Shown here one piece after another: positions 34,578 through 43,630 of a stretch of DNA of 64,000 bases. The DNA comes from Bacteroidota bacterium (GTDB lineage: Bacteria; Bacteroidota; Bacteroidia; Bacteroidales; P3). The translations under genes were made by a program, and so were the position numbers. Under the pieces are notes generated by a model that was not told the DNA's origin, searched no databases, and saw only the letters and a program-made list of their open reading frames with translations. Location: contig JAFNAR010000002.1 of assembly GCA_017860255.1 (NCBI GenBank), forward strand, positions 90,389 through 154,388, written 5' to 3'. How positions within the stretch are numbered: position 1 is the stretch's first letter; the number at the start of each line of letters is the position of its first letter.

Positions 34578-34933
34578 ATTTATTGCATTAATATTTTTTC
34601 TAATATAAAGCTTATCTTGAAAATTCAGATTATTTTAAATTAAAAAATCTAAATAGAATAAAGATATAAAGAAAGTAGTTTGTCCAGATAAGCTAAGTAA
34701 TTAAAACTATAAATAGGTTTTCTTTATAAAAAATAGGTAGTATTAAATAGAAAAATAGGCAAAATTTTCACGCTTTATTTATCTGACTATCATTATTTAG
34801 TCTTATTGTACGTAAGGTAGATAAAATTGTTTCTTTTATGTTATAAAAAACAATTGAGTTGAAACTAGGAAATTCAATTATTGATTTAAGGTTAATTTTA
34901 TCCCTAAATTTGTTTTTCCATATAATTTTCCTC
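34578..34933. other. Intergenic stretch, nothing recognised
   Basis: 356 bp, very AT-rich. It contains AAAAATAGG motifs at about 34728 and 34751 but no promoter box, terminator or convincing ORF. A 73-codon frame (34768-34989) overlaps the next gene and has no family features. Confidence 0.5.
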
Positions 34934-35623
34934 TTAGAAGAAAAAAGATAAATGAATTTGGAATCCTTTCCAACGATAATTTGCATCATTTCTCATTCTC
35001 TGCATTCCAAAATAATAGAAAGTTCCAATTGAGAATTTGTGATTAAGGTCATAGCCTAATCCTAATTGAAAACCAATATCTAAAGGTTGATAAAGGTCAT
35101 TTGCAAAAGTATTCACACTTGCAGTACCATAAAAAGTTGAATCTGATGGTTTTCTCAAATCAACAAATTCTGTTTTACCTCCAATGCCATAAGTGAAATA
35201 AGGAGAGGCAGAAATATATAATCCACTTCCTTTTCTTTCATCTCCAAATTTAATTAACAATCCTAAAACTCCTTCAAGCAAATATGCATTTACATCAACT
35301 TTTTCAAAAAGAATTTCGGAGCGAAAACCTTTGTTTTGAAAAGAAAGTGATGGTTGAAAATACAGGTTATATACTAATCTTTTTTCAGCAACCAATCCTG
35401 CCTTCCAGCCGAACTTATAGCTAACTCCCTGTTTGACGGTTACGTTATCGTAGCTTAAACCAGCTCTTACTCCATATTTCCATGGCTCTTTGGATGACTG
35501 AACATTACTTTTGTAAGGTTGAGCATTAATATTGGTTGAATTAATCCCAATAAAGAATAATACCAAAGCAAGGCTCAAAGCCTTAAATACATTACTTGAT
35601 TTGTTTATATTATTTTTTCTCAT
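34934..35623 (-). CDS. PorT-like outer membrane beta-barrel protein
   Basis: 229 residues. A signal peptide (VFKALSLALVLFFIGINSTNINAQ) precedes an eight-strand-type barrel: WKYGVRAGLSYDNVTV, FGWKAGLVAEKRLVYNLYFQPSLSFQNKG, DIGFQLGLGYDLNHKFSIGTFYYFG, and the final strand GFQIHLSFFF ending in aromatic residues as expected of BAM substrates. Ligand and role unknown. The start overlaps the stop of the upstream transglutaminase gene by 14 bp, so expression is coupled. Confidence 0.87.
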   Translation of the reverse strand: MRKNNINKSSNVFKALSLALVLFFIGINSTNINAQPYKSNVQSSKEPWKYGVRAGLSYDNVTVKQGVSYKFGWKAGLVAEKRLVYNLYFQPSLSFQNKGFRSEILFEKVDVNAYLLEGVLGLLIKFGDERKGSGLYISASPYFTYGIGGKTEFVDLRKPSDSTFYGTASVNTFANDLYQPLDIGFQLGLGYDLNHKFSIGTFYYFGMQRMRNDANYRWKGFQIHLSFFF

Positions 35624-38177
35624 TGCTTTCTAATTGAAAAATTGATTTAATAAGATTTTCACCAGCTCCAATTCTATATCCTTCTGAAAGGAAAACAATA
35701 TCTCCATCTTTAGTTATTAAAAGAAGAATAGGAAGGTTGTCTTTAAGTTCTTTTTGTGTTGATTTAATAACTTGAGATAGGATCTTATTATTTTTATCTA
35801 TTGCAAAAAGAGATTGTTTTGGAAGTTTAGTGTATTTATTTACTGAAAAATCATTACTGATTTTATCTTCAGGAATAAGGAAAAGTATTCCTCCGTCCCA
35901 TTGTTCAAATTCTTCCTTAAACAAAGGAATATCAACCATAATATGTCTTGTTGGTTCTTTTTGAGGATCAATAATTGCCATAACCAATCCTTTTCCATTT
36001 GCTATTTTTGAAAGATTAGTTTTCTCATTATTAAGAAGTTTTACTTTTGTCTCCATCTTAATATTTCCTTCCTTAACCAAGTTTTGAGGCAAATTTCTAA
36101 GTTGAACCATTATATCTGATTTAGTGTTTGGCTTAAGTTCAAAATAATTGGTTTTTACATAAACTGTCCCATCATTTGCTCGGTTTCCAGTTAGCAAACG
36201 ATAATATCCAGCATCCAAAACCAATCTTTCAGGGAATTCTTTAAACTTAGGGTCATATTCATAATCTAATGTTACAAACTTTCCATCAATAAACTTAGCT
36301 AAAGTAAAATGAGTGTAATATTCTGGCTTAATCTTACTTGCTGTGTTTCCATTATGAAGGGTTAGAATACATTTATTATTGTTTGACTCTTTATTTTCTC
36401 TTTTTACAAAAGCATAATTCCACTCGCCATTTTCATAATACATTGCATTTCCAGTTGCCCAGTCATATTTTGAAGGGATATTAAATGTTCTTGCAATTGC
36501 TACAAAAAGAATTTCCATTGAAACCTTATCAGCTTCTTTCAAATGTAGAACACCCTTAGGTGAAATTTGGCAGTTATAATAGTTGTCTTCGTTGTTTAGT
36601 TCTATGTTATCTTTAATCCATTTTGCAATTTCCTTGGCATCAAGATTTTCATTCCCTTTAAATATATCTTGTTTATTATTGCTTATATATTCTCTCCAAG
36701 GAGTTATGAGTTCCAATTGAATGCGAGGATTAAGAATGTAATTATCTATAATTTCTTTTGAATAAGTCAGGTCTTTTTTGTTTTTAAGAAAAACATCTAA
36801 ATGACTTTGCAAAATATCTTTTGGTGTATCTCTAAGGTCTTTTTCATAGATGGTTTTTAAAATTGTCATTGCCTCAGGTTTGTCCTTATTTTCTTTTAAA
36901 AACTCTTCTATTGCTTTATAGCTTCCCCAGCTTTGTTTGATAACGTAAGAAATATCTGTTGAATCAAAAGAAGGTAGTTTTAAATAAAGATTTCTTATAT
37001 AATCATCATTTGGAAAAGTTGCTATATAGGCATTACGAATGGAATCTTCATATATTAATCTAATTGCATTTTCTTTCACCTTATTATTTGAAAGTTTTGT
37101 AACTGCTCTTTGAACTGGAGGAACAATTTCTAAAAGTTCTTCATAATCCTTATTCCTATTTGGCAAAAGAGTTAGGGAAATTGTATCAACTTCTTTAACA
37201 CTAATTTTCTTATAAGCATAATCTGTCCCTTTATTTGCCCAAATCATTAAATCGCCAAGTCCAGTTGTTAAAAAAGCTAAGCCTTCCTTATTTGTTTTGC
37301 TTTGAGAAATTGGATAATATTCTGCATAATTATAAAGTCCAAAATCAACGTTAGCATTCTCAACACTATTTCCATCAAGATCATTTACCTTAACATAGAT
37401 TTTCTTTGTTGGAGCATAGTTTTCTAATAGGTTAATCTTTGTGTAGAGTTCTTTATCTAAATTAACTTCTTCTTTTCCCGTATATCCTTTTCCAAAAACA
37501 GTTGTATGAACCATCATTGCTCTTTTGGCAGGAGCATCAAACCATGCAACATTTAATTCTGGTTCTGGTTCACAAGCTCCAAGATGATACCATTTACCAT
37601 CAATCCAAACCTCAACCCAAGCATGATTGTCATCAGTATGAGCCCAACGAGGAGTGTAGCATTGGCGAGCAGGAATTGAAACAGAGCGAAGAGCAATTAC
37701 AGTAAAGGTAGATTCTTCTCCACAACGACCATGAGATGTTCTTCTTGTTGATAGTGGTGCAGAAGTTCTTCCATCGGCAGCCTTATAGTTAACATATTCA
37801 TGGCACCAGTGATTTACTTCCAAAGCTGCATCATACATAGACATATTTTTAATTCTGTCTTTAAGCTCTTCAAAGAATACAACTCTTGAACTATCCAAGT
37901 TTTCATTATTTACTCTGTAAACTAAAACAAAATGGCGGAATATATCATCTGGAATAGTTTTGCCCCAAGTAAAATATTCTCTTGCCTTAAAAGCATAATC
38001 AACCTGAGTTATGAAAAAAGCCTCATCATAGTCTGCAATATCACTTAAAGGCATATAAGCTTTTAGGAAGTTTAATGCTTCATCTTTTGTAATTTTTTCA
38101 CTGTTTGTTTGAGCAGATACAGATTGAACAGACAAAAAACAAATGAGTAATAACTTCAATAATTTTCTCATCTCCAT
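35610..38177 (-). CDS. Transglutaminase-like domain protein, secreted
   Basis: 855 residues with a signal peptide (LLKLLLICFLSVQSVSAQ). Residues ~95-235 are a transglutaminase/protease-like domain with the Cys-His-Asp triad: TSHGRCGEESTFTVIALRSVSIPARQ (Cys), THDDNHAWVEVWIDGKWYHLG-type segment (His) and an Asp in the following strand. A second, divergent transglutaminase-like segment may lie around residues 510-610 (ISPKGVLHLKEADKVSMEIL). A carbohydrate/beta-sandwich-type region and a thioredoxin-like tail (LPILLLITKDGDIVFLSEGYRIG) follow. Substrate unknown. A second ATG at 38171 is possible. Confidence 0.82.
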   Translation of the reverse strand: MEMRKLLKLLLICFLSVQSVSAQTNSEKITKDEALNFLKAYMPLSDIADYDEAFFITQVDYAFKAREYFTWGKTIPDDIFRHFVLVYRVNNENLDSSRVVFFEELKDRIKNMSMYDAALEVNHWCHEYVNYKAADGRTSAPLSTRRTSHGRCGEESTFTVIALRSVSIPARQCYTPRWAHTDDNHAWVEVWIDGKWYHLGACEPEPELNVAWFDAPAKRAMMVHTTVFGKGYTGKEEVNLDKELYTKINLLENYAPTKKIYVKVNDLDGNSVENANVDFGLYNYAEYYPISQSKTNKEGLAFLTTGLGDLMIWANKGTDYAYKKISVKEVDTISLTLLPNRNKDYEELLEIVPPVQRAVTKLSNNKVKENAIRLIYEDSIRNAYIATFPNDDYIRNLYLKLPSFDSTDISYVIKQSWGSYKAIEEFLKENKDKPEAMTILKTIYEKDLRDTPKDILQSHLDVFLKNKKDLTYSKEIIDNYILNPRIQLELITPWREYISNNKQDIFKGNENLDAKEIAKWIKDNIELNNEDNYYNCQISPKGVLHLKEADKVSMEILFVAIARTFNIPSKYDWATGNAMYYENGEWNYAFVKRENKESNNNKCILTLHNGNTASKIKPEYYTHFTLAKFIDGKFVTLDYEYDPKFKEFPERLVLDAGYYRLLTGNRANDGTVYVKTNYFELKPNTKSDIMVQLRNLPQNLVKEGNIKMETKVKLLNNEKTNLSKIANGKGLVMAIIDPQKEPTRHIMVDIPLFKEEFEQWDGGILFLIPEDKISNDFSVNKYTKLPKQSLFAIDKNNKILSQVIKSTQKELKDNLPILLLITKDGDIVFLSEGYRIGAGENLIKSIFQLESNEKK

Positions 38178-38213
38178 AAATAAAGAAATAATTCGTTAAT
38201 AATTATAATGTAT

Positions 38214-39857
38214 CTATTTGCCTAAAATTTTGTTGTATTCCTTACTATTAGATAATAATTCAATTGCCTTATTAACTTCTTTATCCAAATTAAGCAAAGC
38301 TTCTATTCTTCCTTTTTGGTAATAGTATCTAACAACAATTTCAGAAAGTAGAATTTCTTTTATATCGTCCTTAAACTTAATAAAATCGTTATTTTTATCA
38401 TTTTCAATCTTTCCTTTTAGCTCTTCAATACTCTTATCAATTTCTTCGCTATATTTTTCTTTTTGTGCCATATCTTCCAATTCTGCAAGCATTCTTTCAG
38501 TAATTGTTGAATAGGAATAGTCTTTATCTTTCACAAAACTTACAAATTGATTATAGATTTCGTCTGTTATTTTAAAATCTTTTGGAGAAGGAATTGTAGG
38601 ATTTTGTTTTACAAATTCTGATGCAAAATCGAAGGCAAGGAATTTTGTAATTATTGAAATAATTATTGGACTTGCATATTCAGGTTCAATTGTAATGTCT
38701 GGTTCAATTCCAAATCCATCATATACAGTTCTTCCCCCTTTGGTTTTAAAAGCAACTTTTAAAGAATCAGGAATATTTGTTGGATTTCCCTGTTCATCTC
38801 TATGTGAATAATCTATTGCTTGAATACAACGACCACTTGGAATATAGTATTTTGAAACAGTTACCTTCATTTGAGCATTATAAGTTAAAGGAATAATATT
38901 TTGAACCAATCCTTTTCCATAAGTTCTTTGTCCCATAATAACTGCTCTATCCAAATCTTGAAGACTTCCTGTAACAATTTCAGATGCTGAAGCAGAAAGA
39001 TTATCAGTCAAAACAACAATAGGAATATTCAAATCAATAGGATTAAAAGTGGTTTTAAAGGTTTGATTTTTTTCAACAATTTTCCCTTTTGTAGAAACTA
39101 TGTTTTGTCCTTTTTCAACAAACATATTTACAATATTTACAGCGTCAGTCAATAGTCCTCCTCCGTTTCCTCTTAAATCCAAAATTAAACCCTTAAGGTC
39201 ATTATTTTGATTCTTCAATTCTTTAAAAGCATTTAAAACATTATTTGCTGCTCCATTTGTAAACTCATTTAACTTAATGTAACCAATATCTTTTCCAACA
39301 ATTCCATAATAAGGTACATTATCTAAGGTTATTTCTTCTCTAATAAAAGTTTTTTCAATTTCTTTTCCATCTCTAAGTACTTTTAATTTGATTTCTGAGC
39401 CTGCTTGACCTCTAAGAAATTCTTTTACCTGGTCAGATGTTCTATCCTTAGCACTTTGACCATTAACTTCAAGAATCATATCTCCTGCTTTAAAACCTGC
39501 TTTATCAGCAGGAAGGTTTTGGTAAGGTTCAGATATATACACTTTACCATCTTTTTCATGTATAACAGCTCCAATTCCTCCATACTGACCCATTAACTGC
39601 AATTTAGCATCCTCAAGATTTGCCTCAGGGATATAATTTGTGTAGGGATCCAATTTTGCAAGCATGGCATCAATGGCAGTTTTCATTAAATCGCCAGGAT
39701 TAATTTCATCAACATAGTTTAAATGTAGATTTTTGTAAACAGATGAAAAGATTTCAAGGTTTTTAGATAATTCAAAACCTTTGTCTTCTTCTTGTGCATT
39801 AAGACTAATGCTTAGGGTAATAACCGAAATTAGTATAAAAAATGTTTTTCTTAGCAT
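38214..39857 (-). CDS. ctp: S41-family C-terminal processing peptidase
   Basis: 547 residues. A signal peptide (FFILISVITLSISLNAQ) is followed by a CtpA-type N-domain, a PDZ domain (~residues 90-165; QYGGIGAVI, ADKAGFKAGDMILEVNG) and the S41 catalytic core: LILDLRGNGGG (226-234), the nucleophile Ser in NLSASASEI (about residue 290) and the general-base Lys K315 in GQRTYGKGLVQ. A helical C-terminal extension (450-547) is typical of the Bacteroidota tail protease. It degrades or processes periplasmic proteins. A -7 box lies 26 bp upstream. Confidence 0.94.
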   Translation of the reverse strand: MLRKTFFILISVITLSISLNAQEEDKGFELSKNLEIFSSVYKNLHLNYVDEINPGDLMKTAIDAMLAKLDPYTNYIPEANLEDAKLQLMGQYGGIGAVIHEKDGKVYISEPYQNLPADKAGFKAGDMILEVNGQSAKDRTSDQVKEFLRGQAGSEIKLKVLRDGKEIEKTFIREEITLDNVPYYGIVGKDIGYIKLNEFTNGAANNVLNAFKELKNQNNDLKGLILDLRGNGGGLLTDAVNIVNMFVEKGQNIVSTKGKIVEKNQTFKTTFNPIDLNIPIVVLTDNLSASASEIVTGSLQDLDRAVIMGQRTYGKGLVQNIIPLTYNAQMKVTVSKYYIPSGRCIQAIDYSHRDEQGNPTNIPDSLKVAFKTKGGRTVYDGFGIEPDITIEPEYASPIIISIITKFLAFDFASEFVKQNPTIPSPKDFKITDEIYNQFVSFVKDKDYSYSTITERMLAELEDMAQKEKYSEEIDKSIEELKGKIENDKNNDFIKFKDDIKEILLSEIVVRYYYQKGRIEALLNLDKEVNKAIELLSNSKEYNKILGK

Positions 39858-39882
39858 CGTAAAACTTTATTAAAATTTGTAG

Positions 39883-39890
39883 CAAAGATA
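39883..39890 (-). promoter_or_regulatory. -7 promoter box for the S41 peptidase
   Basis: The minus strand reads TATCTTTG, followed by GC, 26 bp before the ATG at 39857. Confidence 0.6.
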
Positions 39891-39975
39891 CTTCAAACAA
39901 ACAAATCAAATATCTTTTTTATTGTATTTATTGCACTTTTTTAAATAAAAAGTTTTTAAATAGTGATTTTCTTCC

Positions 39976-39983
39976 TATTTTTG
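39976..39983 (+). promoter_or_regulatory. -7 promoter box for the PpiD/SurA-like gene
   Basis: TATTTTTG plus GCA, with TTTT 19 bp upstream as a weak -33, 61 bp before the ATG at 40045. It is divergent from the S41 promoter 85 bp away. Confidence 0.6.
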
Positions 39984-40044
39984 CAGGCTATAAGAAAAAA
40001 AGACTATAGTAATTTAATAATAACGAATAAAACACAAATTAGTA

Positions 40045-42186
40045 ATGGCTATTATTGGTAGAATTAGAAAAAGAGCAGGTATAGCAGTTGCAATTATTGC
40101 AATAGCTATATTATCATTTATTTTTAGTGATATTTTTTCAAAATCAGGAAACAAGATTCCTAATAATATAGGAGTTGTTGACGGAACTGAAATAACAAAG
40201 GTTGAGTTTGATCAGATGTGCCAAACAATTGAAACAAACATGAAGCAACAAAACAAAACCGACAATCTTACAACAGAACAAAATTACATGGTTCGTCAAC
40301 AAGCTTTCCAAGAACTATTGAATGAAAAACTATTAGCTGGAGAATTTAGCAAGCTTGGTATAACAGTGGGGAAAGACGAATTAAATGATATGTTCTTTGG
40401 AGATTTTGTTGACCCAATGGTTATTCAAAACTTCTCAGATCCTAAAACAGGAAACTACAACAAACAAGCTATTTCTCAATATATAGCACAATTTGATAAG
40501 CTTCCTGCAGAAGAACAAGCATCATGGAGAAATTTTGAAAGCTATATTAAGAAAAATCGTTTACAACAAAAATATGAAGTTCTTCTTTCAAAAAGTATGT
40601 ATTTACCAAAAGCAATTGCTGCTCATTTAAGCAACCTTTATGACAAAACTACAAACTCTCGCTACACATTACTTCCTTTTACTTCAGTTGCAGATAATGC
40701 AGTTAAGATTGAAGAAGCAGATTACAAAAAATACTACGAAGAACATAAAAACGAATTTAAACTTCCTGAAGAAATAAGAGATGTTGAATTTGTTAAATTC
40801 CAAGTTTCACCATCACCTCAAGACATTCAAGTTATTAATGATACAGTTGCTAAAACCTTTGCAGCTTTCCAACAAGTAGCTCCAAACGAATTAGCATCAT
40901 TCGTTTCAACAATGTCAGACAGAATGTATGATAGTAACTACTACAAAAAAGAAGCTTTCGCTCAAGTTATTCCAGATTCAATACTTTCAAAAGTTAGCGT
41001 AGGTGGTTTTATTGCACCTTTCCAAAATGGAACAAATTGGGTTATGGCTAAGCTAACCTCTGTTCAAGCTCGTCCAGACTCAGTACGTTTTTCAAGAATA
41101 ATTATTCTTAACAGCAAAGCTGGAGGAGACATTAAAAGAAATGAAGCAGCAGCAACCAAACTTAAAGACAGCATATATAATATTGTAAAAGCTGATGCTA
41201 CTGGTTTTGAAAACAATGTTGCAAAATATTCTGATGACCCTGAAGCTGCAAAAAACATGGGAGACTCTGGATGGTTATTAGACGGACAACTTCAATCAGA
41301 CCTTTACAACTCAATCAACACAACTCCAATCAACGGAATCTTTGTTTACAATATCCCTAACGAAATGGGTTATATGTTAATTAAAGTAACAGGTAAAACT
41401 GCTCCAGTAACAAAATTGCAAGTTGCAACCATAATCAACGAAATTAGAGCAAGTGAAAAAACTGTTAATGAAATAAGAGATAAAGCTAATAATTTCTTAG
41501 GTTCAGCAACAAATATGAGCTCATTTACTCAAGCTGCACAAAAACAAAACCTAAATATTCTTACCTCTCAACTAAGAGATATGGACTACCAACTTAATGG
41601 AACTCCATATGCAAGAGAAATTGTAAGATGGGCATTTAATGAAGACACTAAAAAAGGAGATGTTGCTCCAGAAGTTTATGATTTGTCAGGAGAAATGTTT
41701 GTTGTTGCAGGAGTAAAAGACATTAAAGAAAAAGGAACCCTTACTTTAGAACAGGTAAAACCATATATTGAAAACCAAGTAAGAATTGAAAAGAAAGCTG
41801 AAGTGTTAATGAAGAAAGCACAAACTCTAATTTCAACTGACAAAACTTTAGACGCAATTGCAATTAAAGCAAACTCAAAAGTTGACACAGCCGCAAACGT
41901 ATCATTTGGTGATCCTTATTTCGTTCAAGCAGGACCAGAAATGAGAGTACTTGGCTCACTTGCAGCAGCAACAAAAACAGGAATTCAAAAACCAGTAAAA
42001 GGATATAATGGAGTTTATATTTTAGAAATTGATTCATTTGGCAAGAAAGCAACAAAAGAAGAACCTCAAATGATTCAACAAAACTTTGGAATGCGTAATA
42101 TGCAAAAAACATCACAACTACGTCTTCCACTTCAAATCCTAAAAGAAAAAGCAAAAATCGAGAACAATTTCTCTTTCTTCAACTAA
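40045..42186 (+). CDS. ppiD: Peptidylprolyl isomerase / periplasmic foldase (PpiD/SurA-like)
   Basis: 713 residues. An uncleaved N-terminal anchor (IAVAIIAIAILSFIFSDIF, ~residues 12-30) is followed by a SurA/PpiD chaperone domain (VDGTEITKVEFDQMCQTIE ... QAFQELLNEKLLAGEFSKLGI). A parvulin domain at ~345-450 has DSVRFSRIIILNSKAGGDIK and YSDDPEAAKNMGDSGWLLDGQL, followed by a second parvulin-like or helical C-terminal region. It helps fold outer membrane proteins in the periplasm. It stands alone, with its own promoter and a strong terminator. Confidence 0.92.
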   Translation: MAIIGRIRKRAGIAVAIIAIAILSFIFSDIFSKSGNKIPNNIGVVDGTEITKVEFDQMCQTIETNMKQQNKTDNLTTEQNYMVRQQAFQELLNEKLLAGEFSKLGITVGKDELNDMFFGDFVDPMVIQNFSDPKTGNYNKQAISQYIAQFDKLPAEEQASWRNFESYIKKNRLQQKYEVLLSKSMYLPKAIAAHLSNLYDKTTNSRYTLLPFTSVADNAVKIEEADYKKYYEEHKNEFKLPEEIRDVEFVKFQVSPSPQDIQVINDTVAKTFAAFQQVAPNELASFVSTMSDRMYDSNYYKKEAFAQVIPDSILSKVSVGGFIAPFQNGTNWVMAKLTSVQARPDSVRFSRIIILNSKAGGDIKRNEAAATKLKDSIYNIVKADATGFENNVAKYSDDPEAAKNMGDSGWLLDGQLQSDLYNSINTTPINGIFVYNIPNEMGYMLIKVTGKTAPVTKLQVATIINEIRASEKTVNEIRDKANNFLGSATNMSSFTQAAQKQNLNILTSQLRDMDYQLNGTPYAREIVRWAFNEDTKKGDVAPEVYDLSGEMFVVAGVKDIKEKGTLTLEQVKPYIENQVRIEKKAEVLMKKAQTLISTDKTLDAIAIKANSKVDTAANVSFGDPYFVQAGPEMRVLGSLAAATKTGIQKPVKGYNGVYILEIDSFGKKATKEEPQMIQQNFGMRNMQKTSQLRLPLQILKEKAKIENNFSFFN

Positions 42187-42221
42187 TAAAGAATAGAGAA
42201 GAATTAGAATAAACATTCAAC

Positions 42222-42269
42222 AAATTGGATTCATAAGAGCATAAAACCTCTTTTGAATCCAATTTTTTT
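42222..42269 (+). terminator. Intrinsic terminator of the PpiD-like gene
   Basis: AAATTGGATTC (42222-42232) pairs with GAATCCAATTT (42255-42265), with an inner AGAG/CTCT pair and seven T residues following. Confidence 0.9.
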
Positions 42270-42286
42270 ATTCCCAAAAATCAAAA

Positions 42287-42364
42287 ACTAATTCCTTATT
42301 TCATTTTACTAACTCCTTACTTTAGCAAATTAAAACCTTACTTTATTTAACTGAAACTTGATTT
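42287..42364. repeat. Intergenic array F, four degenerate units of 21 bp
   Basis: The CCTTA core is at 42294, 42315 and 42336 (exact 21-bp period), and a diverged ACTTG copy at about 42356. The unit is about ACTAACTCCTTACTTTA. The tract 42365-42460 is AT-rich with a further CTCCTTG at 42419 but no clear units. Confidence 0.6.
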
Positions 42365-42460
42365 TAATTTTTTCTTTCTTTGTTCTAATTTTTCGAAATA
42401 AGAATTCAATTTTTTTAACTCCTTGTTTGGATAAAAACAGACTTAACTTACATTAAAAAT

Positions 42461-42562
42461 AAACTTAGTCCTTATGGTCGTAGGACTAAGTCCTTTGGGT
42501 GTAAAGACTAAGTCCTTTGACCTATAGAACTAAGTCCTCTTGAGGCAAGAACTAAGTTTAAA
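42461..42562. repeat. Intergenic array B, five units of exactly 22 bp
   Basis: TCC in ACTAAGTCCTTTG recurs at 42469, 42491, 42513 and 42535, and a diverged copy falls at 42557: an exact 22-bp period. The core ACTAAGTCCTTTG is constant and the other ~9 bp vary. Confidence 0.85.
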
Positions 42563-42654
42563 ATTATTCAAAGATTAAATGTTGGTTTTGATAAACTTAA
42601 CCGATAAAATTCAATAAAAAATTCCAATTATTTTAGTATCTATCTTTCTTATGC

Positions 42655-42686
42655 TTTGAATTGGCATAAATAGGGTGGTATTTTTG
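42655..42686 (+). promoter_or_regulatory. Complete Bacteroidota promoter ahead of the first YD-repeat gene
   Basis: TTTG (42655-42658), a 20-bp spacer, then TATTTTTG (42679-42686): both consensus elements at ideal spacing. The ATG is 29 bp downstream of the box. Confidence 0.75.
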
Positions 42687-42715
42687 CTTTCATAAATTTA
42701 TCCAATACAAAAATT

Positions 42716-43528
42716 ATGAATATTAAGAGGAAAAAAGGTCTTATTCCCGCTGTTTTAAAACAATCCTACAAGTACATCGAAGAAAAAACCTTCATAGGGA
42801 TTGAAAAATCAGGAAGAATTATTAAAAATGAATTAGAATCGTATAGTTTTACGCTTTACAATGAAGAAGGAAATACCTTAAACTATTTTCAAAAGTCAAA
42901 AAACACTTCAATAAGCGAACATAAGGTAATAGAAAGTGGAGATGAGAATGATTCAAATACAAATTTTCTAAAATATTCTTATAAATACAACACAAAAGGT
43001 CAAATTGTTGAAGAAAATACCTATGATTCAAATGGAGTGTTAATACAAAAATCTATATATGAATACAATTTAGAAGGGAATATAGAAGAATGCAGAGAAT
43101 ATGATATTGAAGGGAAATTAATTTCATCAAAAAATTACGACTCAAAAGGAAATATTATTGAGAAAAACATATACGATAGAAAAGGCAAACTAAATAAAAA
43201 AGAACTTTTTAAATATGAGTTTGATAAAAATACTGTAGAAAAAAACACATACGATTCCGAAAGAAATTTTAAAAAGAAAGAAATATATAAATACAATTCA
43301 AAAGGGAATGTAATAGAATATAATTCTTTCAATTTAGAAGAAATGTTCGATTGGAAATGTATAACCTCACAATACGAATACGACCAAAGAAATAACTGGA
43401 TAAAAAGAATAATAAATGATGGTGATAATTACAAAGTAACAACAAGAAAAATTGTATATTACGGAGAAGAAGACAATACAAATTCCCCAAATTGGGATTC
43501 CCCATTTTTCAAAGATTTGAAAGAATAA
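42716..43528 (+). CDS. YD-repeat (RHS-like) protein 1 of 3
   Basis: 270 residues with no signal peptide or membrane segment, so probably cytoplasmic. After an N-terminal block (SYKYIEEKTFIGIEKSGRIIKNELESYSFTLYNEEGN) come about six tandem ~20-residue repeats of the form YDSKGNIIEKNIYDRKGKL, as in RHS/YD-type beta-strand repeats. It ends with the conserved block NNWIKRI ... TTRKIVYYGE. It is a paralogue of the proteins at 44829 and 46340. Unlike them it has its own consensus promoter and does not overlap the next gene. Function unknown. Confidence 0.75.
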   Translation: MNIKRKKGLIPAVLKQSYKYIEEKTFIGIEKSGRIIKNELESYSFTLYNEEGNTLNYFQKSKNTSISEHKVIESGDENDSNTNFLKYSYKYNTKGQIVEENTYDSNGVLIQKSIYEYNLEGNIEECREYDIEGKLISSKNYDSKGNIIEKNIYDRKGKLNKKELFKYEFDKNTVEKNTYDSERNFKKKEIYKYNSKGNVIEYNSFNLEEMFDWKCITSQYEYDQRNNWIKRIINDGDNYKVTTRKIVYYGEEDNTNSPNWDSPFFKDLKE

Positions 43529-43581
43529 AGAAAGAGCAATTAAATATAAATAGAATAGTTGAAATACATAATTAAAAACAA

Positions 43582-43589
43582 TACCTTTG
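43582..43589 (+). promoter_or_regulatory. -7 promoter box for the nuclease-YD-exonuclease-YD-WYL operon
   Basis: TACCTTTG, with TTGA 19 bp upstream as an approximate -33, 41 bp before the nuclease ATG at 43631. Confidence 0.6.
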
Positions 43590-43630
43590 TAACTTAAAAC
43601 AAAATACTAACTATTAAAGACAGAATAATT

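Noticed and set aside
34768..34989. 73-codon minus-strand ORF
   Set aside because: It overlaps the start of a clear outer membrane barrel gene (in the other frame), has no recognisable features and no promoter box.
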